Shown: positions 8,238 to 17,707 of the stretch, in pieces
Layout: each line of letters begins with the position of its first letter
How positions within the stretch are numbered: the first letter of the stretch is position 1
Assembly (NCBI GenBank): GCA_013289685.1
Contig: JABCZL010000008.1
Span: forward strand, 62,001-126,000
DNA from: Acidobacteriota bacterium
Lineage (GTDB): Bacteria > Acidobacteriota > Terriglobia > Terriglobales > Acidobacteriaceae
DNA: 64,000 nt
Direction: 5' to 3'
Program-made: the position numbers and the translations under genes
Notes under the pieces: generated by a model
The model's database searches: none
What the model saw: the letters and a program-made list of their open reading frames with translations, nothing else
Told to the model about the DNA's origin: nothing

Positions 8238-9632
8238 TTATGACTCATCTTCTGCTTTCTTGGGCACCGTATTGTCGATCTTCACGCTGCTCCCGGGACG
8301 CAGCGTACGCAGCACCTTGTAGCTCCCGGTGATGACCTCGTCCCCCTCTTTCAGGCCGTCGAGCACCTCGATATCGGTGGTGCCCGTAATTCCTGTGCTC
8401 ACCGGAACGAACAGCGCTTTCTTGCTGCGGAGGACGAAAACCCCCTGCACGTCATCCTCTTTTTTCGACTTGGATGCGACTTCCTTGGCTGCAGGTGCCG
8501 CGGCGTGTACCGAACCCGGCGGATTATTCTGCTGGTCGATCTGATCCTTGCTGCGCAGGGTCAGCGCCTGTATCGGGATAGCCAGCGCATTGCTGCGGGT
8601 GGCCGTCGTGATCTTCGCCGTTGTCGAAAGCCCTGGACGCAAGTCCAGTGGCGCATCCGACAGGTTCACCACCACTTTGAAATCTTTGGCTTCCTCGCTG
8701 GCGGTCGCCTGCTGCGAGGTGGACACCCCGCTCGAGCGCACGATCGCGTTATCCCCGATCTCGGACACCGTGCCATGAAAAATCTTCTTTGGAATGGCGT
8801 CGATGGTCACCTCGGCGGGCTGTCCCAGATGCACATTCACAATGTCGGTTTCATCCACCTTCACTTCGGCCGTAATGATCGACATGTCGGCAATTGTCAT
8901 CAGCGTGCTGCCCGGCGCATTCTGGATGCCCATGACCACGGTCTCGCCCTCACGCACCGGCAGGTTCGTGACCACGCCGTCGTAGGGCGCGTTGTAGCTG
9001 GTCTTCTGCAATACGTCGTTGACGCGAGTTAAGTTCGCGCGGTTCAAGGTCACGTGCTTGTCGGCGGAGTCCATCTGCGCCTTGGCCTGCGCTACTTTCG
9101 CTTGCGCCTGCACCAGACCCGAGTCGGCGGTGGCCCATGCGTTTTTTCGGCTGTCGAAATCCGACTTCGCGATCAGCCCATCTTTGTACAGGCTCTGCGC
9201 CCGATCCCAGTCCAGCTTGTTGCGGTCGTAGTCAGCCTGGGCACGCTGCAGGTCGGCCTGCGAAGTCTTGAGCGCGGCATCCGCCGCCATTGCGTCCGTC
9301 TGCGCCGCCTGCACGGAGGCTTCGGTGGCATTCACGTCCGCCGAGGACTGCACGTTCTCCAGTTGCGCCAGCAATTGCCCCTTCTTTACGCGATCGCCCT
9401 CCTTCACATAAAGGCGGGTAATCTTGCCCATCGCGTTGGCGCCGACGTTGACGTAAGTCTTCGGTTTAATCTCACCCGAAGCGCTCACCACCGTGGCCAG
9501 ATCTTGCCGCTGCGCTTTGCCGGTTTGTACCGTCACTACGTTCTTGCTGCTTTGGTTAACGGTGAAACCGACAATGATTGCGAGCACAACCGCGATGCCG
9601 ATGCCAATTGCAACTTTTTTCCAAGTCTTCAT
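8238..9632 (-). CDS. HlyD/MacA-type periplasmic adaptor protein
   Basis: A 464-residue periplasmic adaptor that would link an inner-membrane exporter to an outer-membrane channel. An N-terminal membrane anchor ([19 protein letters not shown]) is followed by a lipoyl half-motif ([45 protein letters not shown]), a long alpha-helical hairpin rich in Ala/Gln/Asp (about residues 75-200) and the second lipoyl half ([20 protein letters not shown]). Beta-barrel and membrane-proximal domains complete it. The C-terminus has an extra Lys/Asp-rich insert near [11 protein letters not shown]. It is first in the minus-strand pair with the MacB-type ATPase. Confidence 0.92.
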   Translation of the reverse strand: MKTWKKVAIGIGIAVVLAIIVGFTVNQSSKNVVTVQTGKAQRQDLATVVSASGEIKPKTYVNVGANAMGKITRLYVKEGDRVKKGQLLAQLENVQSSADVNATEASVQAAQTDAMAADAALKTSQADLQRAQADYDRNKLDWDRAQSLYKDGLIAKSDFDSRKNAWATADSGLVQAQAKVAQAKAQMDSADKHVTLNRANLTRVNDVLQKTSYNAPYDGVVTNLPVREGETVVMGIQNAPGSTLMTIADMSIITAEVKVDETDIVNVHLGQPAEVTIDAIPKKIFHGTVSEIGDNAIVRSSGVSTSQQATASEEAKDFKVVVNLSDAPLDLRPGLSTTAKITTATRSNALAIPIQALTLRSKDQIDQQNNPPGSVHAAAPAAKEVASKSKKEDDVQGVFVLRSKKALFVPVSTGITGTTDIEVLDGLKEGDEVITGSYKVLRTLRPGSSVKIDNTVPKKAEDES

Positions 9633-10075
9633 GGTTTGCCGTCACGGTCCGGGTTATTTATCCGTAAGTAACGCCGAGCCTTGCCATAACGCTATTCTTA
9701 CGCAAAAGACCCCCGCTGCTTCGCTCAGAGTGACGGGCACACACCACCTGTTACGATCCTGGCGCCGAGAAAGTTCCCGATCAGGATTTAGAGGTAGAAA
9801 GAAGTGGCCGAGACCCGTTACGACTGGGGAGTGATAGCGACTGCCCCGGAGCCCAACATTATAGCCCGGGCCGACATCCCCCGGCCACCCCCTTTTGGCA
9901 CCCCTGTGACACGATTTGGCACCCGGCGCAGGCAACTCGGGGCAACCTCGCCCGCTTCTAAACCAAACGGCGGTAGTTTCGTTTAGTTGTTCTCGGGGCA
10001 CGACTTAACCTTGCTTTCACACGACGAACGGGCCTAAAATAGGCAGACGACTGTTGTCTGGCAGGAGTCCCTCTC
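9633..10075. other. Divergent intergenic region with one clear promoter
   Basis: A 443-bp gap between the adaptor gene (minus) and the GWxTD gene (plus). Open frames on either strand here lack family similarity and recognisable start sites. A sigma70-like promoter for the plus-strand gene is visible: TTGCTT 10011-10016, 18-bp spacer, TAAAAT 10035-10040. The stretch near 9710-9735 contains a CTTCGCTCAGAGTGACGG sequence that looks non-coding. I see no RNA gene. Confidence 0.6.
10011..10040 (+). promoter_or_regulatory. Sigma70-like promoter of the GWxTD gene
   Basis: TTGCTT at 10011-10016 and TAAAAT at 10035-10040 are separated by 18 bp. The expected start of transcription is about 30 bp before ATG 10076. 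Confidence 0.5.
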
Positions 10076-11845
10076 ATGTTCCGGGTTTCTTCGTATCAAG
10101 CCGTTCCGCGAATTTTGCTCGTATTTGCAGGTCTTTCATTTGCAAGTCTATTGGTCTGCGGCGCTGTTGCCCAGGACCAAGCGAGCCCGAAGTCCACCGA
10201 TAAGCCCGCCCAGGATACCGCCGGCGCTGCGCAAGCCCAGCCGGCCGATGCCGTAGATCCCATGAAGCGTCCTGTCACCGAGAAGCAGAAGAAAAAGAAT
10301 GAGCGCGCCTTCAAGCAGGAAGTGAGCAAGACCTACAAGAAGTGGCTTGAGGAGGACGTTGTCTGGATCATTACCGACGAGGAACGCGCGGCCTTCAAGC
10401 AGCTCTCGAACGACGAAGAGCGCGACAACTTCATCGAAGCATTCTGGCAACGACGCGACCCTACCCCTGATACCGAAGAGAACGAATACAAGGAAGAGCA
10501 CTACCAGCGCATTGCCTACGCCAACGAGCATTTCGCTGCGGGTGTGCCCGGCTGGAGAACGGATCGCGGCCGCATTTGGATCGTGTACGGCAAGCCCGAT
10601 GAGGTCGAATCCCATCCCTCGGGTGGAACTTACGAGCGCCCCATGGAAGAGGGTGGCGGCGAGACCTCAACCTTCCCGTTTGAAGACTGGCGGTATCGCT
10701 ACATTGACGGCATTGGCCAGGAAGTGATCATCGAATTCGTCGACCCCTGCATGTGCGGCGAATACCACATGACCCTGGACCGCTCCGAAAAAGATGCTCT
10801 GCTTATGACGCCGAACGCCGGCCTGACGCTCTATGAGCAGATGGGGAGGTCGTCCAAAGCGCAGCGCTTCAACTCAAGTGGCATTGAACGCCTGGGCGCA
10901 GGTCCAGACAGCGCGATGGTGGCTTCGAAGGAATTTGATCGGCTCGAGACGTTCGCCAAGCTACAGGCGGCTCCGAAAATCAAGTTCTCGGACCTCACCG
11001 AGGAAGTTAACTCCAAGGTTATCCTCAACCCGATGCCGTTCGATGTGCGTACCGACTTCGTGAAAGTCACCAGCGACACCGTGCTGGTGCCGGTCACGAT
11101 CCAGATGAGGAATCGCGATATCACCTTCGTCAACAAAGACGGCATTCAGCGCGGGACCGTCAATATCTACGCGCGGCTTTCGACCCTGACCGGCAAGATC
11201 GTCCAGACCTTCGAAGACACGGTGCAGGTCGACGTGCCCGCCGAACTGCTGCCCCGCACGGCGGAGAATGCCTCGGTTTACTGGAAGGCTCTGCCGCTGC
11301 GTGCCGGCCGCTACAAACTGTACGTTGCGGTGAAAGACGTGAACGGCGACCGCAAGGGTATATGGAGCCGCAGCGTCAACGTCCCCGAATTCTCCGAAGA
11401 CAAACTGGCAACCTCGACTCTGATTGTGGCCGACGACATGGAACCGGTTCCCACCAAGGCTATCGGTACCGGAATGTTCGTCATCGGCACCATGAAAGTC
11501 CGGCCTCGCGTGGCCCCGGCCGACGGCAAGCCGGCTCTGTTCAAGAAGGACAAAGACCAGAAACTGAATTTCTGGATGCAGGTCTACAATCTCGGCGTGG
11601 ATGAGAAGACGCACAAGCCTTCCGCCACTTTTGAATACAACATCACCAACCTCGCGACCAATAAATCCGTGGTGCAGAAAACCGAAACTACCGACACCAT
11701 GGGCAATTTGGGCGAGCAGGTAACGTTGCAGAAGTCGATTAAGGCCGACAACCTGTTGCCCGGTACCTACAAGATCGAAATTAAGGTGAACGACAACATT
11801 TCCAAGCAGACCATTGATCCGTCGGCGGTGTTTGCAGTAGAGTAA
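10076..11845 (+). CDS. GWxTD domain-containing protein
   Basis: A 589-residue exported protein. A signal peptide (residues 1 to about 33, ending GAVAQ) is followed by an Ala/Gln-rich low-complexity segment and a charged helix (KQKKKNERAFKQEVSKTYKKWLEEDV). The GWxTD domain then spans about residues 100-250, with the defining motif as GWRTDRGRIWIVYGKPDE. The rest is beta-rich, with an Ig-like look. GWxTD proteins are common in Acidobacteriota and Bacteroidota, but their biochemical role is not settled. A carboxypeptidase-like/TonB-associated protein starts 35 bp downstream and may be co-expressed. Confidence 0.88.
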   Translation: MFRVSSYQAVPRILLVFAGLSFASLLVCGAVAQDQASPKSTDKPAQDTAGAAQAQPADAVDPMKRPVTEKQKKKNERAFKQEVSKTYKKWLEEDVVWIITDEERAAFKQLSNDEERDNFIEAFWQRRDPTPDTEENEYKEEHYQRIAYANEHFAAGVPGWRTDRGRIWIVYGKPDEVESHPSGGTYERPMEEGGGETSTFPFEDWRYRYIDGIGQEVIIEFVDPCMCGEYHMTLDRSEKDALLMTPNAGLTLYEQMGRSSKAQRFNSSGIERLGAGPDSAMVASKEFDRLETFAKLQAAPKIKFSDLTEEVNSKVILNPMPFDVRTDFVKVTSDTVLVPVTIQMRNRDITFVNKDGIQRGTVNIYARLSTLTGKIVQTFEDTVQVDVPAELLPRTAENASVYWKALPLRAGRYKLYVAVKDVNGDRKGIWSRSVNVPEFSEDKLATSTLIVADDMEPVPTKAIGTGMFVIGTMKVRPRVAPADGKPALFKKDKDQKLNFWMQVYNLGVDEKTHKPSATFEYNITNLATNKSVVQKTETTDTMGNLGEQVTLQKSIKADNLLPGTYKIEIKVNDNISKQTIDPSAVFAVE

Positions 11846-11880
11846 CTCCCTGCGTTTCCCCCCCCAGGGGGTGGGGTGGA

Positions 11881-13596
11881 GTGAGACTGGGTAAGCTCGG
11901 GACTAAGCTCGGAATCTCGGCCATTGTTTTAGGGCTATCGCTTCCCGTTTGGGCTGGAGAGCAGCCGGGAGCGATCTCGGGATACGTTCGCAATATCTCC
12001 GGCGCGCCGCAGATGGGCGCCGTGGTGCAGATTCTCGGCTCAGCCAATCGCACCTTCACCGTATTCACCGATGGAGCGGGATTCTACAGCGCCACCGGCT
12101 TGTTGCCTGGTCTATACACACTGAAAGTTACGGCCCCGTCTTTCCTCCCGGCATTGCGCGAGAAAGTGGGCCTGCGCCCCGGCGCCAGCCTTAATGTCAA
12201 CGTCACCTTGAGCACGCTGCTGGGCGTGATGCAACTTGGCCCCATCCGCTCCGTTCCGGATGACGACGACTGGAAGTGGACTCTTCGTTCGGTCGCGAAT
12301 CGCCCCGTTCTGCGCGTCTTCGACGATCCCGACCCGCTTATCCTTGGGACGAGTGCTGATGGGACGACTGCCGAGAACGCGAAGCAAGGCCACCCGCTAA
12401 CCGGGAGCCTCTCGTTCCTCGCCGGTTCCGCTGCTGCCGGTTACGGCAGCGGATCGGATATGAGCACCGCCTTCAACCTTGAGCGCTCCGTCTTTTCCGA
12501 CGGACACCTGGCCTTCAGCGGCAACGTAGCCTACGGTGTGGGTCTTCCCGCCGCCGTGCTGCGCACTAGTTATTCGCATCGTCTAGTGGACGGTTCGACG
12601 CCCACGATGGCTTTGACCGTGCGCCGTTTCGCTCCTTCCGATCCCAGCCTGCATAACGCCGCATTACAGGCGCTCGCGATTTCCGCGGCCGACGACATTG
12701 CCCTTGACGACGTTTTGGAATTGAAGTTCGGCAGTGAGCTTCAGACCATCCAGTTCCTGGGCCACGTTTCTGCATTTCGCCCCTACGGTTCCGCCGACGT
12801 TCATCTCTCGCCCGACACCGTTCTGGAATACGCGTATGCGACTTCCCGGCCTGATCTGCGCACGGAGAAGGGTTTCGACTCCGCGCCGGCCGATCTGAGC
12901 GAATCGAACCCTCGAGTCAGCCTGCTCAACTTTGCTCCCCAAGTGGAGAGTGCTCATCATCAGGAAGTGAGCGTGTCGCACCGGGCCGGCAAGAACAAGG
13001 TTCAGGTTGCCCTGTTCACCGACCGGGTGGCCGATCCCGCGCTTACCGGCACCGGCCAAACCACAGCCGCCGGCGGATTCCTTTTGCCCGACGTTTCCTC
13101 CGGCACGTTCAGCTATACCGGCAAAACGCTGGACACCAATGGCCTGCGCGTCGTCCTGCAACGCAAGTTCTCCGACGATCTCACTGGTACCATCGACTAC
13201 GCTTTCGGCGGCGTTCTTAATCTCACGACGCCCGACGTTGCTTTGCAAAACGCTCTACCCTCAATCGCTACACAGCGCCGCCACGCCCTCGCCGCCAAGT
13301 TCAGCGGCATCATGCCGCGCACCCACACCCGCTGGATCGCCTCCTACCGCTGGGTGAATGGATCGGCGATCACTCCCGTTGATATGTTCAACGCTTCTCC
13401 CGGACAGAGCGATCCCTTCCTGAACGTCTTTATCCGCCAGCCGATTCCTATCATGGGTGGCCACATGGAAGCCCTCATCGACCTGCGCAACCTCCTGGCG
13501 CAGGGCTACGTTCCCGTGCTCGGCCAGGACGGCCAGACGGTCTACCTGGTCCAGGCCGCGCGCTCGGTCCGCGGCGGCGTATCGTTTACCTTCTGA
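11881..13596 (+). CDS. Carboxypeptidase-regulatory-like outer-membrane protein
   Basis: A 571-residue protein with a signal peptide (about 1-28, ending VWAGEQ). A carboxypeptidase-regulatory-like beta-sandwich follows (GAISGYVRNISGAPQMGAVVQILG, then FYSATGLLPGLYTLKVTAPSF), then a long beta-strand-rich region ending in VRGGVSFTF. That C-terminal aromatic residue is typical of outer-membrane barrels. It is about half the length of the Oar-type receptors elsewhere in the window and no plug domain was recognised, so it may be a shortened relative. GTG 11881 is used, with GGGGTGGA just upstream. Confidence 0.75.
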   Translation: MRLGKLGTKLGISAIVLGLSLPVWAGEQPGAISGYVRNISGAPQMGAVVQILGSANRTFTVFTDGAGFYSATGLLPGLYTLKVTAPSFLPALREKVGLRPGASLNVNVTLSTLLGVMQLGPIRSVPDDDDWKWTLRSVANRPVLRVFDDPDPLILGTSADGTTAENAKQGHPLTGSLSFLAGSAAAGYGSGSDMSTAFNLERSVFSDGHLAFSGNVAYGVGLPAAVLRTSYSHRLVDGSTPTMALTVRRFAPSDPSLHNAALQALAISAADDIALDDVLELKFGSELQTIQFLGHVSAFRPYGSADVHLSPDTVLEYAYATSRPDLRTEKGFDSAPADLSESNPRVSLLNFAPQVESAHHQEVSVSHRAGKNKVQVALFTDRVADPALTGTGQTTAAGGFLLPDVSSGTFSYTGKTLDTNGLRVVLQRKFSDDLTGTIDYAFGGVLNLTTPDVALQNALPSIATQRRHALAAKFSGIMPRTHTRWIASYRWVNGSAITPVDMFNASPGQSDPFLNVFIRQPIPIMGGHMEALIDLRNLLAQGYVPVLGQDGQTVYLVQAARSVRGGVSFTF

Positions 13597-14086
13597 GTTA
13601 GTATCCGCGCCATTGCCATCAATGTCTCCCAGAAACATCGGTTTCTCCGCTAAATACTTGCGCCAGCGGATTCGAAAAACAAATCGCAAAAACTGTTAAC
13701 CCGCTGATTTGTGTGGATTGTGCCTTAGGCATGAACTGCCGGACCAACAGCCACAAATGTTTTGGTTGACGATGGTCCTTCAGTTTGGATAGAGTCTGAT
13801 TCCACTCAAAGTCGAACTGGTCTGGCCAGAAGCCAGAAATGAGCCCCGTCGCTCCGCTTTTGTCTTTTCATATCGTTTTTCATATCTATTTTTTTATAAT
13901 TCTTAGCTAATGCTGCATTCTTGCAATTTACTTATTGCTAAGTGATTGCAAACAGGGACCCGGCGGCTGTCGCCCGTTTTGGAGCATGACTTGCTGCCGT
14001 CGTTCAAACCACATCCGCTTCGGTGTAGGGTCGAACGCAAGAGGCGGGAATTGAGGCTTCTGAGAGAGCCGGGAATGGAGATTTAT
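13597..14086. other. AT-rich promoter and leader region of the Oar-type receptor
   Basis: A 490-bp non-coding stretch. Two promoter candidates face the receptor: TTGACG 13766-13771 with TAGAGT 13790-13795 (18-bp spacer), and a TATAAT at 13895-13900 with no good -35. An inverted repeat CTTAGC (13902-13907) / GCTAAG (13937-13942) lies in the probable leader. No gene is supported here. Confidence 0.5.
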
Positions 14087-17000
14087 ATGAGACGTTGGTT
14101 GGGTAGCGTTGCAGTATTGGTAGTGCTTGGGGCAGCAGCGTACGGACAGACATTTCGGGGTGCGATCAATGGTACGGTTACCGATCCGTCGGGAGCGGTG
14201 GTCGCCGGCGCCGCCGTCAAGGCCACCAACGTGGCCACAGCAGTCGTCCTCACTGGTTCGACGACCAGTGACGGCCAGTTCGCTTTCCAAGATTTGCCGC
14301 TGGGTACCTACAAGGTCTCAGTGTCGGCCGCCGGGTTCCAGACGGAGACGGTCGACAACGTAACGGTGGTCGCTGGAGGCGCCTACACCCTTCCCGTCAA
14401 GCTCAAGGTCGGAGCAACCGGTACCACTGCTGTGGAGGTCTCTGCCGCGGCCCTGACCCTCGATACCACGACCGCCGCGCAGGACAATATCTTACCCACC
14501 GAATCAGTGCAGGACGTCCCTATGAATGGCCGCGACTTCACTCAGTTCGCCGCGGTCCAGCCCGGTTACGGCGGATACTCGGTCGGCGGCTTCGGATCCC
14601 TCAACGGTACCCGCGCCAACCAGATGAACTGGCAGATTGACGGTGTCGACAACAACGACTTCTGGCACAACATTCCCGCAGTTAATCAGGGTGGAGTCTC
14701 CGGCATCGCCGGCGTCATCATGCCGCTGGACGCCATCGACGAATTCGCTGCCCAGACAAATTCCAACGCTGAGGGCGGCCGTAACGCGGGCGGAATCGTT
14801 AATGTCGTTCTCAAGTCGGGCAGCAACCAGATTCACGGCAGTGCCTACTATTTCAACCGCAACACGGCCTTTGGCGCAGCCACGCCATTCTTCAACCCCA
14901 GCACTCTACCGGCCGGAGTCTCGCACGCCAAGCCTCCGCTGCGCAACGAGAACTTTGGTTTTTCGATCGGCGGACCAATCATCAAAGACAAGACGTTCTG
15001 GTTCATTACCTTCGAAAAGCAGAAGTATACGATCGGCCTTTCCGGACTGAATACGGAGCCATCGAGTGCCTATCTGGCGGATGCGGGGACATTGCTGACT
15101 GCCGAAGAGATCGCACCGAGCACGATCTCGCAGAAGATGGCAGCCAACTTCTGGCCGAGCTACATCGCCAATTTGCCGGCGCAGCCCAGCAATTATTTCG
15201 CCACCAACCCCTCGATTGGCTACAGCTACAATGGCCTGGTCAAACTCGACCACAACTTCAACGAGAAGAATCACTTCAGCATCCGCTGGTACGGTGGTCA
15301 AGGAGACCAGATCGCGCCGCTCGGCGGAAGCGCGGCTCTGGCGACCGCAAGTTCCAACCTGTCGTACTACTTCGAGAAGGCCCCGATCCATGTCTACAAT
15401 TACGCAACCACGCTGAATTCGGTTCTCACTCCGCGCATGACCAACCAGATTCTGTTTGGCGTGAACTATTTCAACCAGGTCTTCAACGACGCCAATCACA
15501 GCTTCGACACGACTTCTTATGGCCTCAACCTCAGCCCGGATGCTCTCATTAACGGCAAACCGATTCTGGGCGCGCCCAACCTTGTGATCGCTCCAAGTGC
15601 GACCTTGACCACGGCCTTTCCCGGCTTCGCCGGTTTTGAGCAGGTCGGCATCACGCCGCCGGAAGGCCGCAACGACATCACCGGTATGCTGGCGGATATT
15701 GTTTCCTACAACGTCGGCAAGCACCAGTTCCGCTTCGGAGGTGAATTCCGCCAGGGGCATGTGGACGAGTTTTATTACCGTCACTCCCTCGGTAAATTCA
15801 CGTTCGACGGCTCCCAAGGACCTTGGGCGGCGTACTGTGGCACGAATGCAAGCACGGCGCCGGCGGGATGCACGAACGCACTGGGCGCGATCGATCCGAA
15901 CATCTTCGCCCTCGCCGATTTCATGGCTGGCTTTATTCAGTCAGGCGGGATCGCGGTGGGCGATGCCGAGCGAAAAGTCGTGGTCAACGGGATCGATTTC
16001 TTTGGGCAGGACGCATGGCAGGTCACCCGCAGACTCAACATCAACTGGGGCTTGCGCTGGGACTACTTCGGCCCTCTCCACAGTAGCAGCACAAAGGACT
16101 TGGCCGTTTTTATTCCATCCGCCGGCGGAATCAAGATTCAGGGCAACGGTATCGGGAGCATCTTTCCGTCCGACAAGAACAATTTTGCCCCACGAGTTGG
16201 GTTCTCCTTTCAGCCGACCAGCCGGGAAGACCTGGTCGTGCGCGGCGGGATCGGTGTGTTCTACGACCAGATCAATATGAACCCTTTCCTGGACTTCCGC
16301 CCGCCAAACAATGCTGACGGTCTGGAGGATAACCCGGCTGGTCCGCACCCGGTTTCCACCTATAGTTTGGGCAGCGCGGTCTGGCAGCCCGGTGTGCCGA
16401 TTTTTCCCGGCGTGTCTACCTGCGTAACCGGTAACCAGGCAACGGATCCAAACTGTACGGGTTCTGTGTTCGATGTGTTCTCCGTAAGCCAGAACTTTCG
16501 CACGCCGTACTTCTTTAACTACAACCTGAATGTGCAAAAGAGCTTCGGCAACGGGATGGCAGTCGTGCAACTGGGTTACGTGGGCAGCGTAGGCCACAAG
16601 CTGTCCGTTATGTTGAACATCAACCAGCTTCCGGGTGGGGCGACCGTCGTCAGCCCAATCACGGCCCAACCTACCACGAACGGCAAGTATATTGGCCAGT
16701 TCCCGAACTACGGGGGTATCAACCAGCTCAACAGCATCGGCAACTCGAACTACAATGCCTTGCAGGCTACGTTGCGTCTGAGAGCATGGCACGGCTTGGG
16801 TGCATCGTTCGCTTATACCTGGGCTCACCAGTTGGATGACATCTCAGCCTACCGTGGTGCCATTCCCTACGACAGCAACAACCTCGCCGCGGAGTACGGG
16901 AACGGCGACTTCGATACTCGCCAAAATCTGTCCGGTACCCTGACCTGGGACATCCCCGGTTCAGAACATGGTCCGAGGTGGCTTTCTCATGGCTGGTCAG

Positions 17001-17503
17001 TTAACAGTCTGATGACATTCCACGGCGGGCAGCCTCTCGATCAGACCCGTACGGGATATGACATCATCGCTAGCCCGTTCGCCGGTGTGTCGCATAGCTT
17101 CCAGAAGAGCGCCAGCTTCACTGGCGTGACCTGGATCAACGCAGGCCAGATCACGGGTTTAGCGAGCGCATTCTGTCTGCCTGGGATCGACGGCGGGACC
17201 GCCCCGTGTTCGGGCCCGAATATCTTCGGCGGCAACCTGCGCCGGAACCAGATTTACGGACCTGGCTTCGCGGACCTTGATCTGTCCGTGCTCAAGAGCA
17301 TCCCGATCACAGAGCGGGTGAAGGCTCAGTTCCGTGTCGAGTTGTTCAACACTTTCAACCGAATCAACTTCGCCTCGGGAGTCGGTGCGACAAGTCCCGG
17401 CAATGGCAACATCACCGACACCATTGGCGACTTCAACGGGGCCCCCGGGATTGGTCCCGGTGAAGCCTTCAATATGCAGCTGGGGCTGAAGATTCTGTTC
17501 TAG
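14087..17503 (+). CDS. Oar-type TonB-dependent receptor
   Basis: An outer-membrane receptor of 1138 residues. It has a signal peptide (MRRWLGSVAVLVVLGAAAYGQ), an N-terminal carboxypeptidase-regulatory-like domain (GAINGTVTDPSGAVVAGAAVKATN), a plug region (PMNGRDFTQFAAVQPGY, QIDGVDNNDFWHN) and a beta-barrel ending in LKILF. Receptors of this type are expanded in Acidobacteriota and are thought to import glycans or large substrates with TonB energy. ATG 14087 is preferred because GGAG lies 6 bp upstream and the signal peptide begins there; the frame is open further upstream to 13946. A strong terminator follows at once. Confidence 0.93.
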   Translation: MRRWLGSVAVLVVLGAAAYGQTFRGAINGTVTDPSGAVVAGAAVKATNVATAVVLTGSTTSDGQFAFQDLPLGTYKVSVSAAGFQTETVDNVTVVAGGAYTLPVKLKVGATGTTAVEVSAAALTLDTTTAAQDNILPTESVQDVPMNGRDFTQFAAVQPGYGGYSVGGFGSLNGTRANQMNWQIDGVDNNDFWHNIPAVNQGGVSGIAGVIMPLDAIDEFAAQTNSNAEGGRNAGGIVNVVLKSGSNQIHGSAYYFNRNTAFGAATPFFNPSTLPAGVSHAKPPLRNENFGFSIGGPIIKDKTFWFITFEKQKYTIGLSGLNTEPSSAYLADAGTLLTAEEIAPSTISQKMAANFWPSYIANLPAQPSNYFATNPSIGYSYNGLVKLDHNFNEKNHFSIRWYGGQGDQIAPLGGSAALATASSNLSYYFEKAPIHVYNYATTLNSVLTPRMTNQILFGVNYFNQVFNDANHSFDTTSYGLNLSPDALINGKPILGAPNLVIAPSATLTTAFPGFAGFEQVGITPPEGRNDITGMLADIVSYNVGKHQFRFGGEFRQGHVDEFYYRHSLGKFTFDGSQGPWAAYCGTNASTAPAGCTNALGAIDPNIFALADFMAGFIQSGGIAVGDAERKVVVNGIDFFGQDAWQVTRRLNINWGLRWDYFGPLHSSSTKDLAVFIPSAGGIKIQGNGIGSIFPSDKNNFAPRVGFSFQPTSREDLVVRGGIGVFYDQINMNPFLDFRPPNNADGLEDNPAGPHPVSTYSLGSAVWQPGVPIFPGVSTCVTGNQATDPNCTGSVFDVFSVSQNFRTPYFFNYNLNVQKSFGNGMAVVQLGYVGSVGHKLSVMLNINQLPGGATVVSPITAQPTTNGKYIGQFPNYGGINQLNSIGNSNYNALQATLRLRAWHGLGASFAYTWAHQLDDISAYRGAIPYDSNNLAAEYGNGDFDTRQNLSGTLTWDIPGSEHGPRWLSHGWSVNSLMTFHGGQPLDQTRTGYDIIASPFAGVSHSFQKSASFTGVTWINAGQITGLASAFCLPGIDGGTAPCSGPNIFGGNLRRNQIYGPGFADLDLSVLKSIPITERVKAQFRVELFNTFNRINFASGVGATSPGNGNITDTIGDFNGAPGIGPGEAFNMQLGLKILF

Positions 17504-17520
17504 TCTCCGACGTCTCCTCG

Positions 17521-17550
17521 GCCCCTGCCGCCCGCGGCAGGGGCTTTTTT
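17521..17550 (+). terminator. Rho-independent terminator after the receptor gene
   Basis: An 11-bp perfect GC stem (17521-17531 with 17534-17544) is followed by six T residues at 17545-17550. It begins 17 bp after the receptor stop codon. This is the clearest intrinsic terminator in the window. Confidence 0.93.
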
Positions 17551-17707
17551 ATGGCTGAATCCGTAACCTTGGCCCGATCTCCAAGCGGTGGGCAGATCCG
17601 CGTCCCGCATCCGTCCTACGTCTTTCGTCACCTCGTCCCCAGGTTACGCCGATGTTACCCTTTTCTCGTAATCCTCCCCATTAAAAAGCTCTGTTCCGGA
17701 GATCTCG

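Noticed and set aside
9654-10001. 115-codon frame on the minus strand between the adaptor and GWxTD genes
   Set aside because: Low-complexity Arg/Gly/Pro translation, no ribosome-binding site, no homology; treated as intergenic.
14906-16828. Antisense open frames of about 300 codons within the first Oar-type receptor
   Set aside because: They mirror the GC-rich codon pattern of the receptor and have no recognisable domains or start sites.
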